A stretch of 64,000 bases of DNA from an uncultured Clostridia bacterium (lineage in GTDB: Bacteria; Bacillota; Clostridia; TANB77; CAG-508). The position numbers were made by a program, and so were the translations under genes. How positions within the stretch are numbered: the stretch's first letter is position 1; the number at the start of each line of letters is the position of its first letter. The notes under the pieces are model-generated. The model was not told the DNA's origin and did not search any database. It was given only the letters and a program-made list of their open reading frames with translations. The stretch spans positions 75,379 to 139,378 of the forward strand of contig CAKPQH010000003.1 in the NCBI GenBank assembly GCA_934178475.1, in the 5' to 3' direction. Below, one piece after another: positions 8,083 through 16,924 of the stretch.

Positions 8083-9099
8083 ATGGCAGTTAAAGTAGCT
8101 ATTAATGGTTTTGGAAGAATAGGACGTTTGGCTTTTAGACAAATGTTTGGAGCAGAAGGATATGAAATCGTTGCAATAAATGATTTAACAAGTCCAAAAA
8201 TGTTAGCTCATTTATTAAAATATGATTCAGCTCAAGGAAGATATGAAAAAGCAGATACAGTTTCAGCAGGAGAAGATTCTATAACAGTAGATGGAAAAAC
8301 AATAAAAATATATGCTAAAGCTGATGCAAATGAACTTCCATGGGGAGAAATTGGAGTAGATGTTGTACTTGAATGTACAGGATTCTATACAAGTAAAGAA
8401 AAGGCAACTGCACATATAAACGCAGGAGCTAAAAAAGTAGTTATTTCTGCACCAGCTGGAAATGATTTACCAACAATAGTTTATGGAGTTAATGAAAAAA
8501 TATTGAGTGCTGATGACAAAATTATTTCTGCAGCTTCTTGTACAACCAACTGTTTAGCACCTATGGCAAAAGCATTAAATGATTATGCTGAAATACAATC
8601 AGGTATAATGACAACAGTTCATGCTTATACAGGTGATCAAATGTTATTAGATGGACCTCATAGAAAAGGAGATTTAAGAAGAGCAAGAGCAGCAGCTTCA
8701 AATATTGTACCTAACTCTACAGGTGCTGCCAAAGCTATAGGATTAGTTATACCAGAACTTAATGGAAAATTAATCGGTTCAGCTCAAAGAGTTCCAGTAG
8801 TAACGGGTTCAACAACAATATTAACAGCAGTTGTTAAAGGAACAGATATAACAGTAGACTCTATAAATGCTGCTATGAAAAAAGAAGAAAGCGAATCTTT
8901 CGGATATACTGAAGAATTATTAGTTTCTTCAGATGTTATTGGAATGAGATATGGATCTTTATTTGATGCAACTCAAACAATGGTTACTAAAATAGAAGAT
9001 GGATTATATCAAGTTCAAGTAGTATCTTGGTATGACAACGAAAATTCTTATACTAGCCAAATGGTTAGAACAATTAAGTATTTCGCTGAATTAGGATAG
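8083..9099 (+). CDS. gap: Glyceraldehyde-3-phosphate dehydrogenase
   Basis: NAD-dependent GAPDH (338 residues) converts glyceraldehyde-3-phosphate to 1,3-bisphosphoglycerate. The NAD-binding GFGRIGR is at residues 8-14, the catalytic Cys is in SCTTNCLAP near residue 153, and the catalytic His is in TTVHAYTGDQ. The C-terminal SWYDNENSYTSQM block is standard. It begins a cluster carrying the lower part of glycolysis. A hairpin lies between it and pgk, so gap may be made in excess of the downstream enzymes. Confidence 0.97.
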   Translation: MAVKVAINGFGRIGRLAFRQMFGAEGYEIVAINDLTSPKMLAHLLKYDSAQGRYEKADTVSAGEDSITVDGKTIKIYAKADANELPWGEIGVDVVLECTGFYTSKEKATAHINAGAKKVVISAPAGNDLPTIVYGVNEKILSADDKIISAASCTTNCLAPMAKALNDYAEIQSGIMTTVHAYTGDQMLLDGPHRKGDLRRARAAASNIVPNSTGAAKAIGLVIPELNGKLIGSAQRVPVVTGSTTILTAVVKGTDITVDSINAAMKKEESESFGYTEELLVSSDVIGMRYGSLFDATQTMVTKIEDGLYQVQVVSWYDNENSYTSQMVRTIKYFAELG

Positions 9100-9112
9100 G
9101 ATTTTTAAAGTA

Positions 9113-9145
9113 GGGTCTAGGAAACTAAATTTACTAGACCCTTTT
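9113..9145 (+). terminator. Intercistronic hairpin between gap and pgk
   Basis: GGGTCTAG at 9113-9120 pairs with CTAGACCC at 9134-9141 and is followed by only four T residues. It may be a leaky terminator or an mRNA-stabilising end for gap. Confidence 0.65.
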
Positions 9146-9171
9146 GAACGTGAAAGGAAGATGAGTTTTAA

Positions 9172-10353
9172 ATGAGTAAAAAAACAATAAGGGATATTGA
9201 TTTAAAAGGTAAAAAAGTATTGGTAAGATGTGACTTTAATGTGCCAATGGACGAAAATCAAAATATTACAGACAATAGAAGAATTGTTGCAGCTTTACCA
9301 ACAATAAAATATTTGTTAGAACAAAATTGTAAAATAATATTAGCGTCACATTTAGGAAGACCAAAGGGAGAATTTAAACCAGAATTTTCTTTAGCACCAA
9401 TTGCCAAAGAATTATCAAAATTATTAGGTAAAGAAGTAATTATGGCAAAAGATGTTATTGGAGAAGATGCTACATCAAAAGCAAATAACTTAAAAGAAGG
9501 AGAAATCTTACTCCTTGAAAATGTAAGATTCCATAGAGAAGAAACAGATAATGATACAGAATTTGCTAAAAAACTTGCATCTATGGCAGAAATATTTGTA
9601 AATGATGCATTTGGAACAGCTCATAGAGCACATGCTTCTACAGAAGGCGTAGCACATTTCTTGCCAGCTGTATCAGGATTTTTAATTGAAAAAGAGTTAA
9701 AATTTTTGGGAGATGCTTTAAATAATCCTGTAAGACCTTTTGTTGCTATTTTAGGAGGAGCTAAGGTTTCTGATAAAATAGGAGTAATTGATAGCTTATT
9801 AGATAAAGTTGATGTTTTAATGATTGGTGGAGGAATGGCATATACATTCTTTAAAGCACAAGGATATGAAGTAGGTAATTCTTTATGTGAGCCAGATAAA
9901 TGCGATTTAGCTAATGAGTTAATGGAAAAAGCTAAAAATAAAGGTGTTAAATTAATTTTACCAGTTGATACTGTTGTGGGAAAAGAATTTAAACCAGATA
10001 CTGAAAGTAAAACTGTTGCATGGACAGACATCCCAGAAGGATGGGAAGGATTTGATATAGGAGCTAAAACTATAGATATATTTAAAGATGAACTTAAAAA
10101 AGCTAAAACAGTAATTTGGAATGGACCTTTAGGATTATTCGAATTTGACCAATTTGCTGTTGGAACAAATTCTATAGCAAAAGCTTTAGCTGAAATTGAT
10201 GCCACAACTATAATAGGTGGAGGAGATTCAGCAGCAGCAGTAGAAAAAGCAGGATTAGCTGATAAAATGACACACATTTCTACAGGAGGAGGAGCTTCAT
10301 TAGAATTCCTAGAAGGAAAGAAACTTCCTGGAATAGAAGCTTTAATGGATTAA
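9172..10353 (+). CDS. pgk: Phosphoglycerate kinase
   Basis: This enzyme makes ATP from 1,3-bisphosphoglycerate (393 residues, full length). Substrate-binding RCDFNVPMD lies near residues 19-27 and HLGRPKG near residues 60-66. The nucleotide-binding GGGDSAAAVEKAG and the final STGGGASLE motif are at residues ~340-385. It follows gap and precedes a small membrane protein and tpiA, an order common in Firmicutes except for the inserted gene. Confidence 0.97.
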   Translation: MSKKTIRDIDLKGKKVLVRCDFNVPMDENQNITDNRRIVAALPTIKYLLEQNCKIILASHLGRPKGEFKPEFSLAPIAKELSKLLGKEVIMAKDVIGEDATSKANNLKEGEILLLENVRFHREETDNDTEFAKKLASMAEIFVNDAFGTAHRAHASTEGVAHFLPAVSGFLIEKELKFLGDALNNPVRPFVAILGGAKVSDKIGVIDSLLDKVDVLMIGGGMAYTFFKAQGYEVGNSLCEPDKCDLANELMEKAKNKGVKLILPVDTVVGKEFKPDTESKTVAWTDIPEGWEGFDIGAKTIDIFKDELKKAKTVIWNGPLGLFEFDQFAVGTNSIAKALAEIDATTIIGGGDSAAAVEKAGLADKMTHISTGGGASLEFLEGKKLPGIEALMD

Positions 10354-10385
10354 GATAAAAATATTTTGTAAAGGAGAGAAATATT

Positions 10386-10589
10386 ATGGGAACGAAAGAA
10401 ACAAAAACAAGTAATAAAAAGAATGCTAATAGTAATGAAAATTCATCAATGAAGGTTTTAATAGCTATGATTATATTATTTGTAATCGTTTTAGGAGTAG
10501 TTTTATTTTACTATTATCCTAAAAACAAAGCTTTAAAAGATAATACGAGTAATAAAACTGTTACAATAAATACTGTTAATAGTAAGTAG
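10386..10589 (+). CDS. Small single-pass membrane protein between pgk and tpiA
   Basis: This 67-residue protein is not recognised. Residues 1-21 are polar and rich in Lys, Asn, Thr and Ser, residues 23-45 form one hydrophobic membrane segment, and the tail is short and polar. A GGAGAG ribosome site precedes ATG 10386. Its position between pgk and tpiA, with 32 and 25 base gaps, makes cotranscription with the glycolytic enzymes likely, but no functional link can be shown. Confidence 0.65.
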   Translation: MGTKETKTSNKKNANSNENSSMKVLIAMIILFVIVLGVVLFYYYPKNKALKDNTSNKTVTINTVNSK

Positions 10590-10614
10590 TATTTATCTAT
10601 AAGGGGGAATTGAT

Positions 10615-11367
10615 TTGAGAAGAAAAGTAATTGCAGGAAATTGGAAAATGAATATGCTTCCAAATGAAGCTATATCTATGATAACAAATTTAGCACCTTT
10701 AGTTAAAGATTCAGAAAATGAAGTTGTTTTGTGTATGCCATATGTAGATTTATTTTATGGATTACTTACAGTTCAAGATACAAATATAAAAGTTGGTGCA
10801 CAAAATATGCATTTTGAAGAAAAAGGTGCATATACAGGAGAAGTTTCAGGAAAAATGCTAAATTCAATTGGAGTTGAATATGTTATAATAGGACATTCTG
10901 AAAGAAGACAATATTTTAATGAAACTGATGAAACTGTAAATAAAAAAATAAAAGCCGCTTTTGCAAATAATTTAAAACCAATAGTCTGTGTTGGTGAGAC
11001 ATTAGAACAAAGAGAATCTGGAGTTGCTTTTGATATTATAACTGCTCAAGTTGAAAAAGCATTTGAAGGACTTGATGAAAAGAAAGCAGAAAAAACAATA
11101 ATAGCATATGAGCCAATTTGGGCGATAGGAACAGGCAAGACGGCAACTAAAGAAGATGCAAATGAAGCTTGTCACAAAATACGTGAGAAGATTGCTGAAT
11201 TATATGGAAAAGATGTAGCAGAAAAAATAATAATACAATATGGTGGTAGTATGAAACCATCAAATGCAAAAGAACTTTTAGAAATGCCTGATATAGATGG
11301 AGGACTAATAGGAGGAGCAAGTCTAAAACCGGAAGATTTTTCTAAAATAGTTAATTATAATAAATAA
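10615..11367 (+). CDS. tpiA: Triose-phosphate isomerase
   Basis: TIM (250 residues) interconverts dihydroxyacetone phosphate and glyceraldehyde-3-phosphate. Visible motifs are GNWKMN at residues 8-13, the catalytic His in IGHSERR near residue 96, the catalytic Glu in AYEPIWAIGTGK near residue 166 and the phosphate-binding GGASL near the end. The start codon is TTG, supported by AAGGGGGAA 7 bases upstream and by the expected N-terminus RRKVIAGNWKMN. Confidence 0.96.
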   Translation: MRRKVIAGNWKMNMLPNEAISMITNLAPLVKDSENEVVLCMPYVDLFYGLLTVQDTNIKVGAQNMHFEEKGAYTGEVSGKMLNSIGVEYVIIGHSERRQYFNETDETVNKKIKAAFANNLKPIVCVGETLEQRESGVAFDIITAQVEKAFEGLDEKKAEKTIIAYEPIWAIGTGKTATKEDANEACHKIREKIAELYGKDVAEKIIIQYGGSMKPSNAKELLEMPDIDGGLIGGASLKPEDFSKIVNYNK

Positions 11368-11401
11368 ATGTAGCAAAGAAAGATTTAGGAGGAATTTAAC
11401 A

Positions 11402-12940
11402 ATGGAAAACAATGTAACAATGCTAATGATATTAGATGGGTTTGGTAATAATTCGAATAAAGAAGGAAATGCAGTTAAACTTGCTAATACACCTAATATT
11501 GATAAACTAATGAAAAAATATCCAACAACACAAATTGCAGCAAGTGGCTTGGCGGTTGGATTACCAGAGGGACAAATGGGTAATTCAGAAGTTGGTCATA
11601 CAAATATCGGAGCTGGTAGAATTATATATCAAGAATTAACAAAAATAACAAAGTCAATAGAAGATGGAGATTTTTTTACAAATCAAGAGTTTATAAATGC
11701 GATTGAAAATTGTAAAAAGAATAATTCAAAATTACACATTTTAGGATTAGTATCTGATGGAGGTGTTCATAGTCATAATAGACATTTATACGGTCTTTTA
11801 GAAATGGCAAAAAGAAGAGATTTTGAAAATGTGTATGTACATTGTTTCTTAGATGGAAGAGATACTCCTCCAGCATCAGCAGAAAATTATATAGTTGAAT
11901 TAGAAGAAAAAATGAAAGAAAAAGGAATTGGAAAAATTGCGACATTATCAGGAAGATTTTATAGTATGGATAGAGATAAACGTTGGCAAAGAGTTCAAAA
12001 GGCATATGATGCAATGGTCAATGGAGAAGGTATAAAATCAGGAAATCCTATAAATGCAATTGAAAGTTCTTATCAAAAAGAAGTTTTTGATGAGTTTGTT
12101 GAACCTACAGTTATAACTAATAGTGAAGGAAAGCCTCTTGCTACTATAGAGGATGGAGATTCTGTAATATTCTTTAACTTTAGACCTGATAGAGCAAGAG
12201 AAATAACAAGAGCTATTGTAGATCCTAACTTTGATGGTTTTGAAACTAAAAAAATTAATACTTATTTTGTATGTTTTACAAGTTATGATGAAACTATGCC
12301 TAATGTGCATATTGCTTTTGAAAAAGAAGCAATAAAAAATACTCTTGGAGAAATAGTAAGTAAGCATAATTTGAAACAACTTAGAATTGCTGAAACTGAA
12401 AAATATGCTCATGTAACATTTTTCTTTAATGGTGGAGAAGAAAAATGTTATGAGGGAGAAGATAGAATATTAGTTCCATCTCCAAAAGTTGAAACTTATG
12501 ATATGAAACCTGAAATGAGTGCATATGAAGTAACTGACAAGGTTGTAGAGGCTATAAAATCTGGAAAATATAATTGTATAATATTAAATTATGCAAACCC
12601 AGACATGGTTGGACATACAGGAAATTTAAATGCTGCAATAAAAGCTATTGAAGCAATTGATGAATGTGTAGAAAGAGTTTATGAAGCAATAGAAGAAAAA
12701 CATGGTAATTTAATGATAACTGCTGATCATGGAAACGCAGAACAAATGATTGATTATAAAACAGGAGAACCTCAAACAGCTCATACAACAAACTTAGTGC
12801 CATTGGTGCTTATAACTGAAAATGAAAATATAAAATTACATGAAGGTAAACTTGCTGATTTAGCACCTACAATATTAGAATTAATGAATATTGAAAAACC
12901 TGTTGAAATGACAGGAGAAAGTTTAATAGAGAAGGAATAG
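11402..12940 (+). CDS. gpmI: 2,3-bisphosphoglycerate-independent phosphoglycerate mutase
   Basis: Manganese-dependent mutase (512 residues) converts 3- to 2-phosphoglycerate. The N-terminal LDGFG and the phospho-acceptor serine in GQMGNSEVGHTNIG (near residue 62) identify the alkaline-phosphatase-type fold. Metal ligands appear in FLDGRDTPP, NPDMVGHTG and TADHGNAEQ in the C-terminal third. A strong AGGAGG site precedes the ATG. Its stop is 2 bases before the next start. Confidence 0.96.
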   Translation: MENNVTMLMILDGFGNNSNKEGNAVKLANTPNIDKLMKKYPTTQIAASGLAVGLPEGQMGNSEVGHTNIGAGRIIYQELTKITKSIEDGDFFTNQEFINAIENCKKNNSKLHILGLVSDGGVHSHNRHLYGLLEMAKRRDFENVYVHCFLDGRDTPPASAENYIVELEEKMKEKGIGKIATLSGRFYSMDRDKRWQRVQKAYDAMVNGEGIKSGNPINAIESSYQKEVFDEFVEPTVITNSEGKPLATIEDGDSVIFFNFRPDRAREITRAIVDPNFDGFETKKINTYFVCFTSYDETMPNVHIAFEKEAIKNTLGEIVSKHNLKQLRIAETEKYAHVTFFFNGGEEKCYEGEDRILVPSPKVETYDMKPEMSAYEVTDKVVEAIKSGKYNCIILNYANPDMVGHTGNLNAAIKAIEAIDECVERVYEAIEEKHGNLMITADHGNAEQMIDYKTGEPQTAHTTNLVPLVLITENENIKLHEGKLADLAPTILELMNIEKPVEMTGESLIEKE

Positions 12941-12942
12941 GA

Positions 12943-13617
12943 ATGCTTAGAACTACGAAATCTATGAAAGAAAAATATGAACAGATACAAAGCTGTTTAT
13001 TTGATATAATACCTGAAAAATGGGAAGAAATATATTTATATACATCTGTAATCGAAATTAATAAAAGATTATCTGGAGAATTATATTTTTATTATCTTCC
13101 CAAAGGGTTTATAAGAAAAAAATTAATTAATGTCTATGAAGTACCATCTAGATTTAATATTGATGAAGAACAATATATGAAATTAGTAAAAAAATTATTT
13201 GATGCTATAAAAAGTTTGAGGCAAGATTTTGTTGATACTGAACAGAAAATATGGACTAATTTAACTATTGTTGTTGCTAATTGTAGGTTTAAAGTAGAAT
13301 ATGGTTATGAACCAATAAAACTTACAGAAGAAGATACAAATAGAAGACATATAATATGGAAATATAAGTATCTAGGGTTAGGTGGAGAAATAAAAGAAGA
13401 AAGAAAAATATTAGATAGGTATTTTTCAAAGGAAATGATAACGGAACCCAAGAAAGAAGTTTATGAGGCAGGTTTATATTTAAAAAAAGTAAATAATATA
13501 ATAGATTTTGATAGAGAACAAAAAGAGGAATTTGTTCGCGATGACGGCATTGAAAAAACAGAAAACAATAAAGAAGAAAATGTAAAAAGGAAAAGAAATC
13601 AAATTCTAAATGATTGA
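12943..13617 (+). CDS. YezG-family (DUF600) immunity-type protein
   Basis: The 224-residue protein resembles the YezG/DUF600 family: an N-terminal KYEQIQSCLFDIIPEKWEEIYLY block (shown in part: DIIPEKWEEIYLY), a TNLTIVV strand near residue 105 and the signature RRHIIWKYKYLGL near residue 140. Family members act as immunity proteins against secreted polymorphic or contact-dependent toxins. The C-terminal 70 residues are highly charged and extend beyond the usual family length. It starts 2 bases after gpmI, so it rides on the glycolytic transcript, and no toxin gene is adjacent. The family call is from recognisable motifs; the target is unknown. Confidence 0.75.
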   Translation: MLRTTKSMKEKYEQIQSCLFDIIPEKWEEIYLYTSVIEINKRLSGELYFYYLPKGFIRKKLINVYEVPSRFNIDEEQYMKLVKKLFDAIKSLRQDFVDTEQKIWTNLTIVVANCRFKVEYGYEPIKLTEEDTNRRHIIWKYKYLGLGGEIKEERKILDRYFSKEMITEPKKEVYEAGLYLKKVNNIIDFDREQKEEFVRDDGIEKTENNKEENVKRKRNQILND

Positions 13618-13680
13618 TATTTAAATAAGAGAAAGACTTATTTTTATATAAAATACGTAAAACTGAAAGGAGCAATTAAA

Positions 13681-14373
13681 ATGATTTATTCAAAGGAATT
13701 AGAAGGAATGTGTTGTGTAGCAAAAGGAGTTGACCATGGACCAGCACCAATTCCAGAAGAAGGAAAATGGGTAAAAGCTAAAGAAATAAAAGATATTTCT
13801 GGATTAACACATGGTATAGGATGGTGTGCACCACAACAAGGTGGATGTAAACTAACATTAAATGTAAAGGAAGGAATTATACAAGAAGCTTTAATTGAGA
13901 CTGTAGGATGTTCAGGTATGACACATTCAGCAGCTATGGCAGGAGAAATTTTAACAGGAAAAACTATATTAGAAGCTTTAAATACAGATTTAGTTTGTGA
14001 TGCTATAAATACTGCTATGAGAGAATTATTCTTACAAATAGTATATGGTAGAACTCAAACAGCTTTCTCAGAAGGAGGTCTTCCAGTAGGTGCTGGACTT
14101 GAAGATTTAGGAAAAGGACATACAAGTCAAGTTGGTACTATTTATTCAAGTACTTTAAAAGGACCAAGATATTTAAATCTTGCTGAAGGATACATAGTAG
14201 AATTAGGATTAGACAAGGATGATCAAATAATTGGATATAAATATGTTCATATTGGAAAAATGATGGATAGTATCAAAAAAGGAATTGATCCAATGGAAGC
14301 TATAGAAAAAGCTTCTGGAACATATGGAAGATTTGACGAAGCAGTTAAGAAAATAGATCCAAGAAAAGAATAG
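13681..14373 (+). CDS. NifU-like iron-sulfur cluster assembly scaffold protein
   Basis: This 230-residue protein belongs to the IscU/NifU-like scaffold group that usually sits next to GGGtGRT genes. Potential cluster ligands are the Cys residues in EGMCCVAKG (residue 11 region), WCAPQQGGCKL (residue 50-57 region), TVGCSGMTHS (near residue 81) and LVCDAIN (near residue 103). The GCSGMTHS block resembles the IscU GCAAS region. It likely builds or carries Fe-S clusters with the protein encoded 59 bases downstream. Its physiological client is not known to me. Confidence 0.8.
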   Translation: MIYSKELEGMCCVAKGVDHGPAPIPEEGKWVKAKEIKDISGLTHGIGWCAPQQGGCKLTLNVKEGIIQEALIETVGCSGMTHSAAMAGEILTGKTILEALNTDLVCDAINTAMRELFLQIVYGRTQTAFSEGGLPVGAGLEDLGKGHTSQVGTIYSSTLKGPRYLNLAEGYIVELGLDKDDQIIGYKYVHIGKMMDSIKKGIDPMEAIEKASGTYGRFDEAVKKIDPRKE

Positions 14374-14432
14374 AATTAATAATTTAGATATCACATGGTT
14401 AGTACACCATACAAATTTAAGGAGGAATAAAA

Positions 14433-15434
14433 ATGGCAGTAACATTTGAAAGTTATGAAAGAAGAATAGACCAAATAAAACCAGTTATGGAAAAGTATGG
14501 AATTAAAGATTTTGAAGAAGCATTAAAAATATGTACAGATAAAGGTTTTAATCCATATGAAATAGTAAAAGGAATACAACCAATATGTTTTGAAAATGCA
14601 TGTTGGGCATATACATTAGGAGCAGCTATTGCTATAAAGAAAGGTTGCACAAAAGCTCATGAAGCAGCAAAAGCTTTAGGAGAAGGATTACAAGCATTCT
14701 GTATACCAGGTTCTGTTGCAGATGACAGAAAAGTTGGATTAGGACATGGAAATTTAGCATCAATGCTTTTATCAGAAGATACAAAATGTTTTGCATTTTT
14801 AGCAGGACATGAAAGTTTTGCAGCAGCAGAAGGAGCAATTGGTATAGCTAAATCTGCTAATAAAGTAAGAAAAACACCTTTAAGAGTTATCTTAAACGGA
14901 TTAGGAAAAGATGCAGCACAAGTAATTTCAAGAATAAATGGATTTACATATGTAAAAACTGATTTTGATTTCTATACAGGAAAAGTAAATGTAGTAGAGG
15001 AAATACCATATTCAGATGGTGAAAGATCAAAAGTTAGATGTTATGGTGCAAATGATGTTAGAGAAGGAGTAGCTATAATGTGGCTAGAAGATGTAGATGT
15101 ATCTATTACAGGTAACTCTACAAACCCAACAAGATTCCAACATCCAGTTGCAGGTACATATAAGAAAGAAAGAATTGAAGCAGGAAAGAAATATTTCTCA
15201 GTTGCCTCAGGTGGAGGAACAGGAAGAACTTTACATCCTGATAATATGGCAGCTGGACCAGCTTCTTATGGTATGACAGATACTATGGGTAGAATGCATT
15301 CAGATGCTCAATTTGCAGGAAGTTCATCAGTTCCAGCACACGTTGAAATGATGGGATTAATAGGAATGGGTAATAACCCAATGGTAGGCGCTTCAGTTGC
15401 AGTTGCTGTTGCAGTAGAAGAAGCTATGAAATAA
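14433..15434 (+). CDS. GGGtGRT protein
   Basis: The 333-residue protein carries the namesake motif in VASGGGTGRTLHPDN near residues 255-265. It has the conserved tail with repeated GMGNNPMVGASVAVAVA. Cysteines near residues 28, 49, 55, 71 and 88 could bind metal. The family has no firmly established reaction, but it is consistently encoded beside a NifU-like scaffold, as here, which suggests a paired Fe-S function. A strong AGGAGG site precedes the start and a good terminator follows. Confidence 0.85.
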   Translation: MAVTFESYERRIDQIKPVMEKYGIKDFEEALKICTDKGFNPYEIVKGIQPICFENACWAYTLGAAIAIKKGCTKAHEAAKALGEGLQAFCIPGSVADDRKVGLGHGNLASMLLSEDTKCFAFLAGHESFAAAEGAIGIAKSANKVRKTPLRVILNGLGKDAAQVISRINGFTYVKTDFDFYTGKVNVVEEIPYSDGERSKVRCYGANDVREGVAIMWLEDVDVSITGNSTNPTRFQHPVAGTYKKERIEAGKKYFSVASGGGTGRTLHPDNMAAGPASYGMTDTMGRMHSDAQFAGSSSVPAHVEMMGLIGMGNNPMVGASVAVAVAVEEAMK

Positions 15435-15443
15435 TTTTATGAT

Positions 15444-15482
15444 AAAGAACACTTTGCTATTAGGCGAAAGTGTTCTTTTTTA
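15444..15482 (+). terminator. Intrinsic terminator after the GGGtGRT gene
   Basis: AAAGAACACTTT at 15444-15455 pairs perfectly with AAAGTGTTCTTT, followed by a T run. It separates the cluster from eno. Confidence 0.9.
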
Positions 15483-15561
15483 TATTCTTTAAAATGTATA
15501 CTTTTTTTTGTAAGGTGAATAATATAATTAAGAAAAATATGTAAAGGAGAAAGTGTATATT

Positions 15562-16842
15562 ATGAAAGAATATTTAGCTATTGAAGATGTTAGAGCGATA
15601 GAAGTGTTGGATTCGAGAGGAAATCCTACTATACAAGTAGATGTTATGCTTGCAGATGGAAGTGAGGGATCTGCAATTGTGCCATCGGGAGCTTCTACAG
15701 GAAGTTTTGAGGCTGTTGAACTAAGAGATAAAGATGAAAATAGATTTTTAGGAAAAGGTGTATTAAAAGCAGTAGAAAATGTTAATGAGATTATTGCTGA
15801 TGAAATAATAGGAATGAATGCATATAATCAGTTAGAAATTGATGAGTACTTAATTAAATTAGATGGAACAGAAAATAAAGCTAAATTAGGAGCGAATGCA
15901 ATACTTGGAGTATCTCTTGCTACTGCGAGAGCTGCAGCTAATTCATTAGGATTAGAATTATATACTTATATAGGAGGAATTAGTGGGACTCATATTCCAA
16001 TTCCAATGATGAATATTTTAAATGGTGGCAAACATGCTGATAGTTCTCTTAGTATTCAAGAGTTTATGATTGTTCCAATTGGGGGGTACAGTTTTAAAAA
16101 GAGATTACAAATGGGAGCAGAAGTATATCATCATTTGAAGAAAATTTTAAAGAAAAGAAATTTGGCTACTGCTGTTGGAGATGAAGGAGGTTTTGCACCA
16201 AATCTTAAAGATGAAGAAGAAGCTTTATCTTTAATAGTTGAAGCTATAAAAGAGGCAGGATATGAACCAGGAAAGGAAATTTCAATTGCACTCGATTTAG
16301 CAGCTACAGAAATGTATGAAAAAGCTTTAGAAGAGGGAAAGGTTGGATATTCTTTTTGGAAAATAGGAAAAATAATGTCTACAGATGAAATGATTGACTA
16401 TTTGGAGAATTTAGTAAATAAATATCCGATTATTTCAATAGAAGATGGATTAGCAGAAGAAGATTGGGATGGTTGGAAAAAGTTAACTGATAGATTAGGA
16501 GATAAAGTACAATTAGTAGGTGATGATTTGTTTGTTACAAATATAAAGAGATTACAAAAAGGAATTGATAAAGGAATAGCTAATAGTATTTTAATAAAAC
16601 CTAATCAGATAGGAACTTTAACAGAAACACTAAATGCAATTAAATTAGGAAAGAGTAATGGATATAGTATTGTTATATCACACAGAAGCGGAGAAACAGA
16701 AGATACGTTTATTGCTGATTTATCTGTCGCAATAAATGCTAGATATATAAAATCTGGAGCTCCTTGTAGAACTGATAGAATTTGCAAATATAATAGATTA
16801 CTTAATATTGAATATGAATTAGATGAAAGATGTGAAGATTAA
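15562..16842 (+). CDS. eno: Enolase
   Basis: Enolase converts 2-phosphoglycerate to phosphoenolpyruvate (426 residues from this start). Evidence: LDSRGNPT near residue 15, the SGASTG loop near residue 38, the metal-binding Asp in ALDLAATE, EDGLAEEDW and GDDLFVTN, the catalytic Lys in LIKPNQIGT, and the SHRSGETED signature. ATG 15562 is chosen because AAAGGAG lies 12 bases upstream; an in-frame GTG at 15553 would overlap it. It completes the 3-phosphoglycerate to PEP branch but is separated from the cluster by a terminator. Confidence 0.97.
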   Translation: MKEYLAIEDVRAIEVLDSRGNPTIQVDVMLADGSEGSAIVPSGASTGSFEAVELRDKDENRFLGKGVLKAVENVNEIIADEIIGMNAYNQLEIDEYLIKLDGTENKAKLGANAILGVSLATARAAANSLGLELYTYIGGISGTHIPIPMMNILNGGKHADSSLSIQEFMIVPIGGYSFKKRLQMGAEVYHHLKKILKKRNLATAVGDEGGFAPNLKDEEEALSLIVEAIKEAGYEPGKEISIALDLAATEMYEKALEEGKVGYSFWKIGKIMSTDEMIDYLENLVNKYPIISIEDGLAEEDWDGWKKLTDRLGDKVQLVGDDLFVTNIKRLQKGIDKGIANSILIKPNQIGTLTETLNAIKLGKSNGYSIVISHRSGETEDTFIADLSVAINARYIKSGAPCRTDRICKYNRLLNIEYELDERCED

Positions 16843-16924
16843 TATAAAAAATAACTAATTTTAAGTATAAATTTCCTCTAATTGTAAATAATACAATTAA
16901 AAGTTGATAGGAGGAATTTATATT

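Noticed and set aside
9621..10277. Long minus-strand frame opposite pgk
   Set aside because: It is the mirror of a strongly conserved gene, has no ribosome site and resembles no protein.
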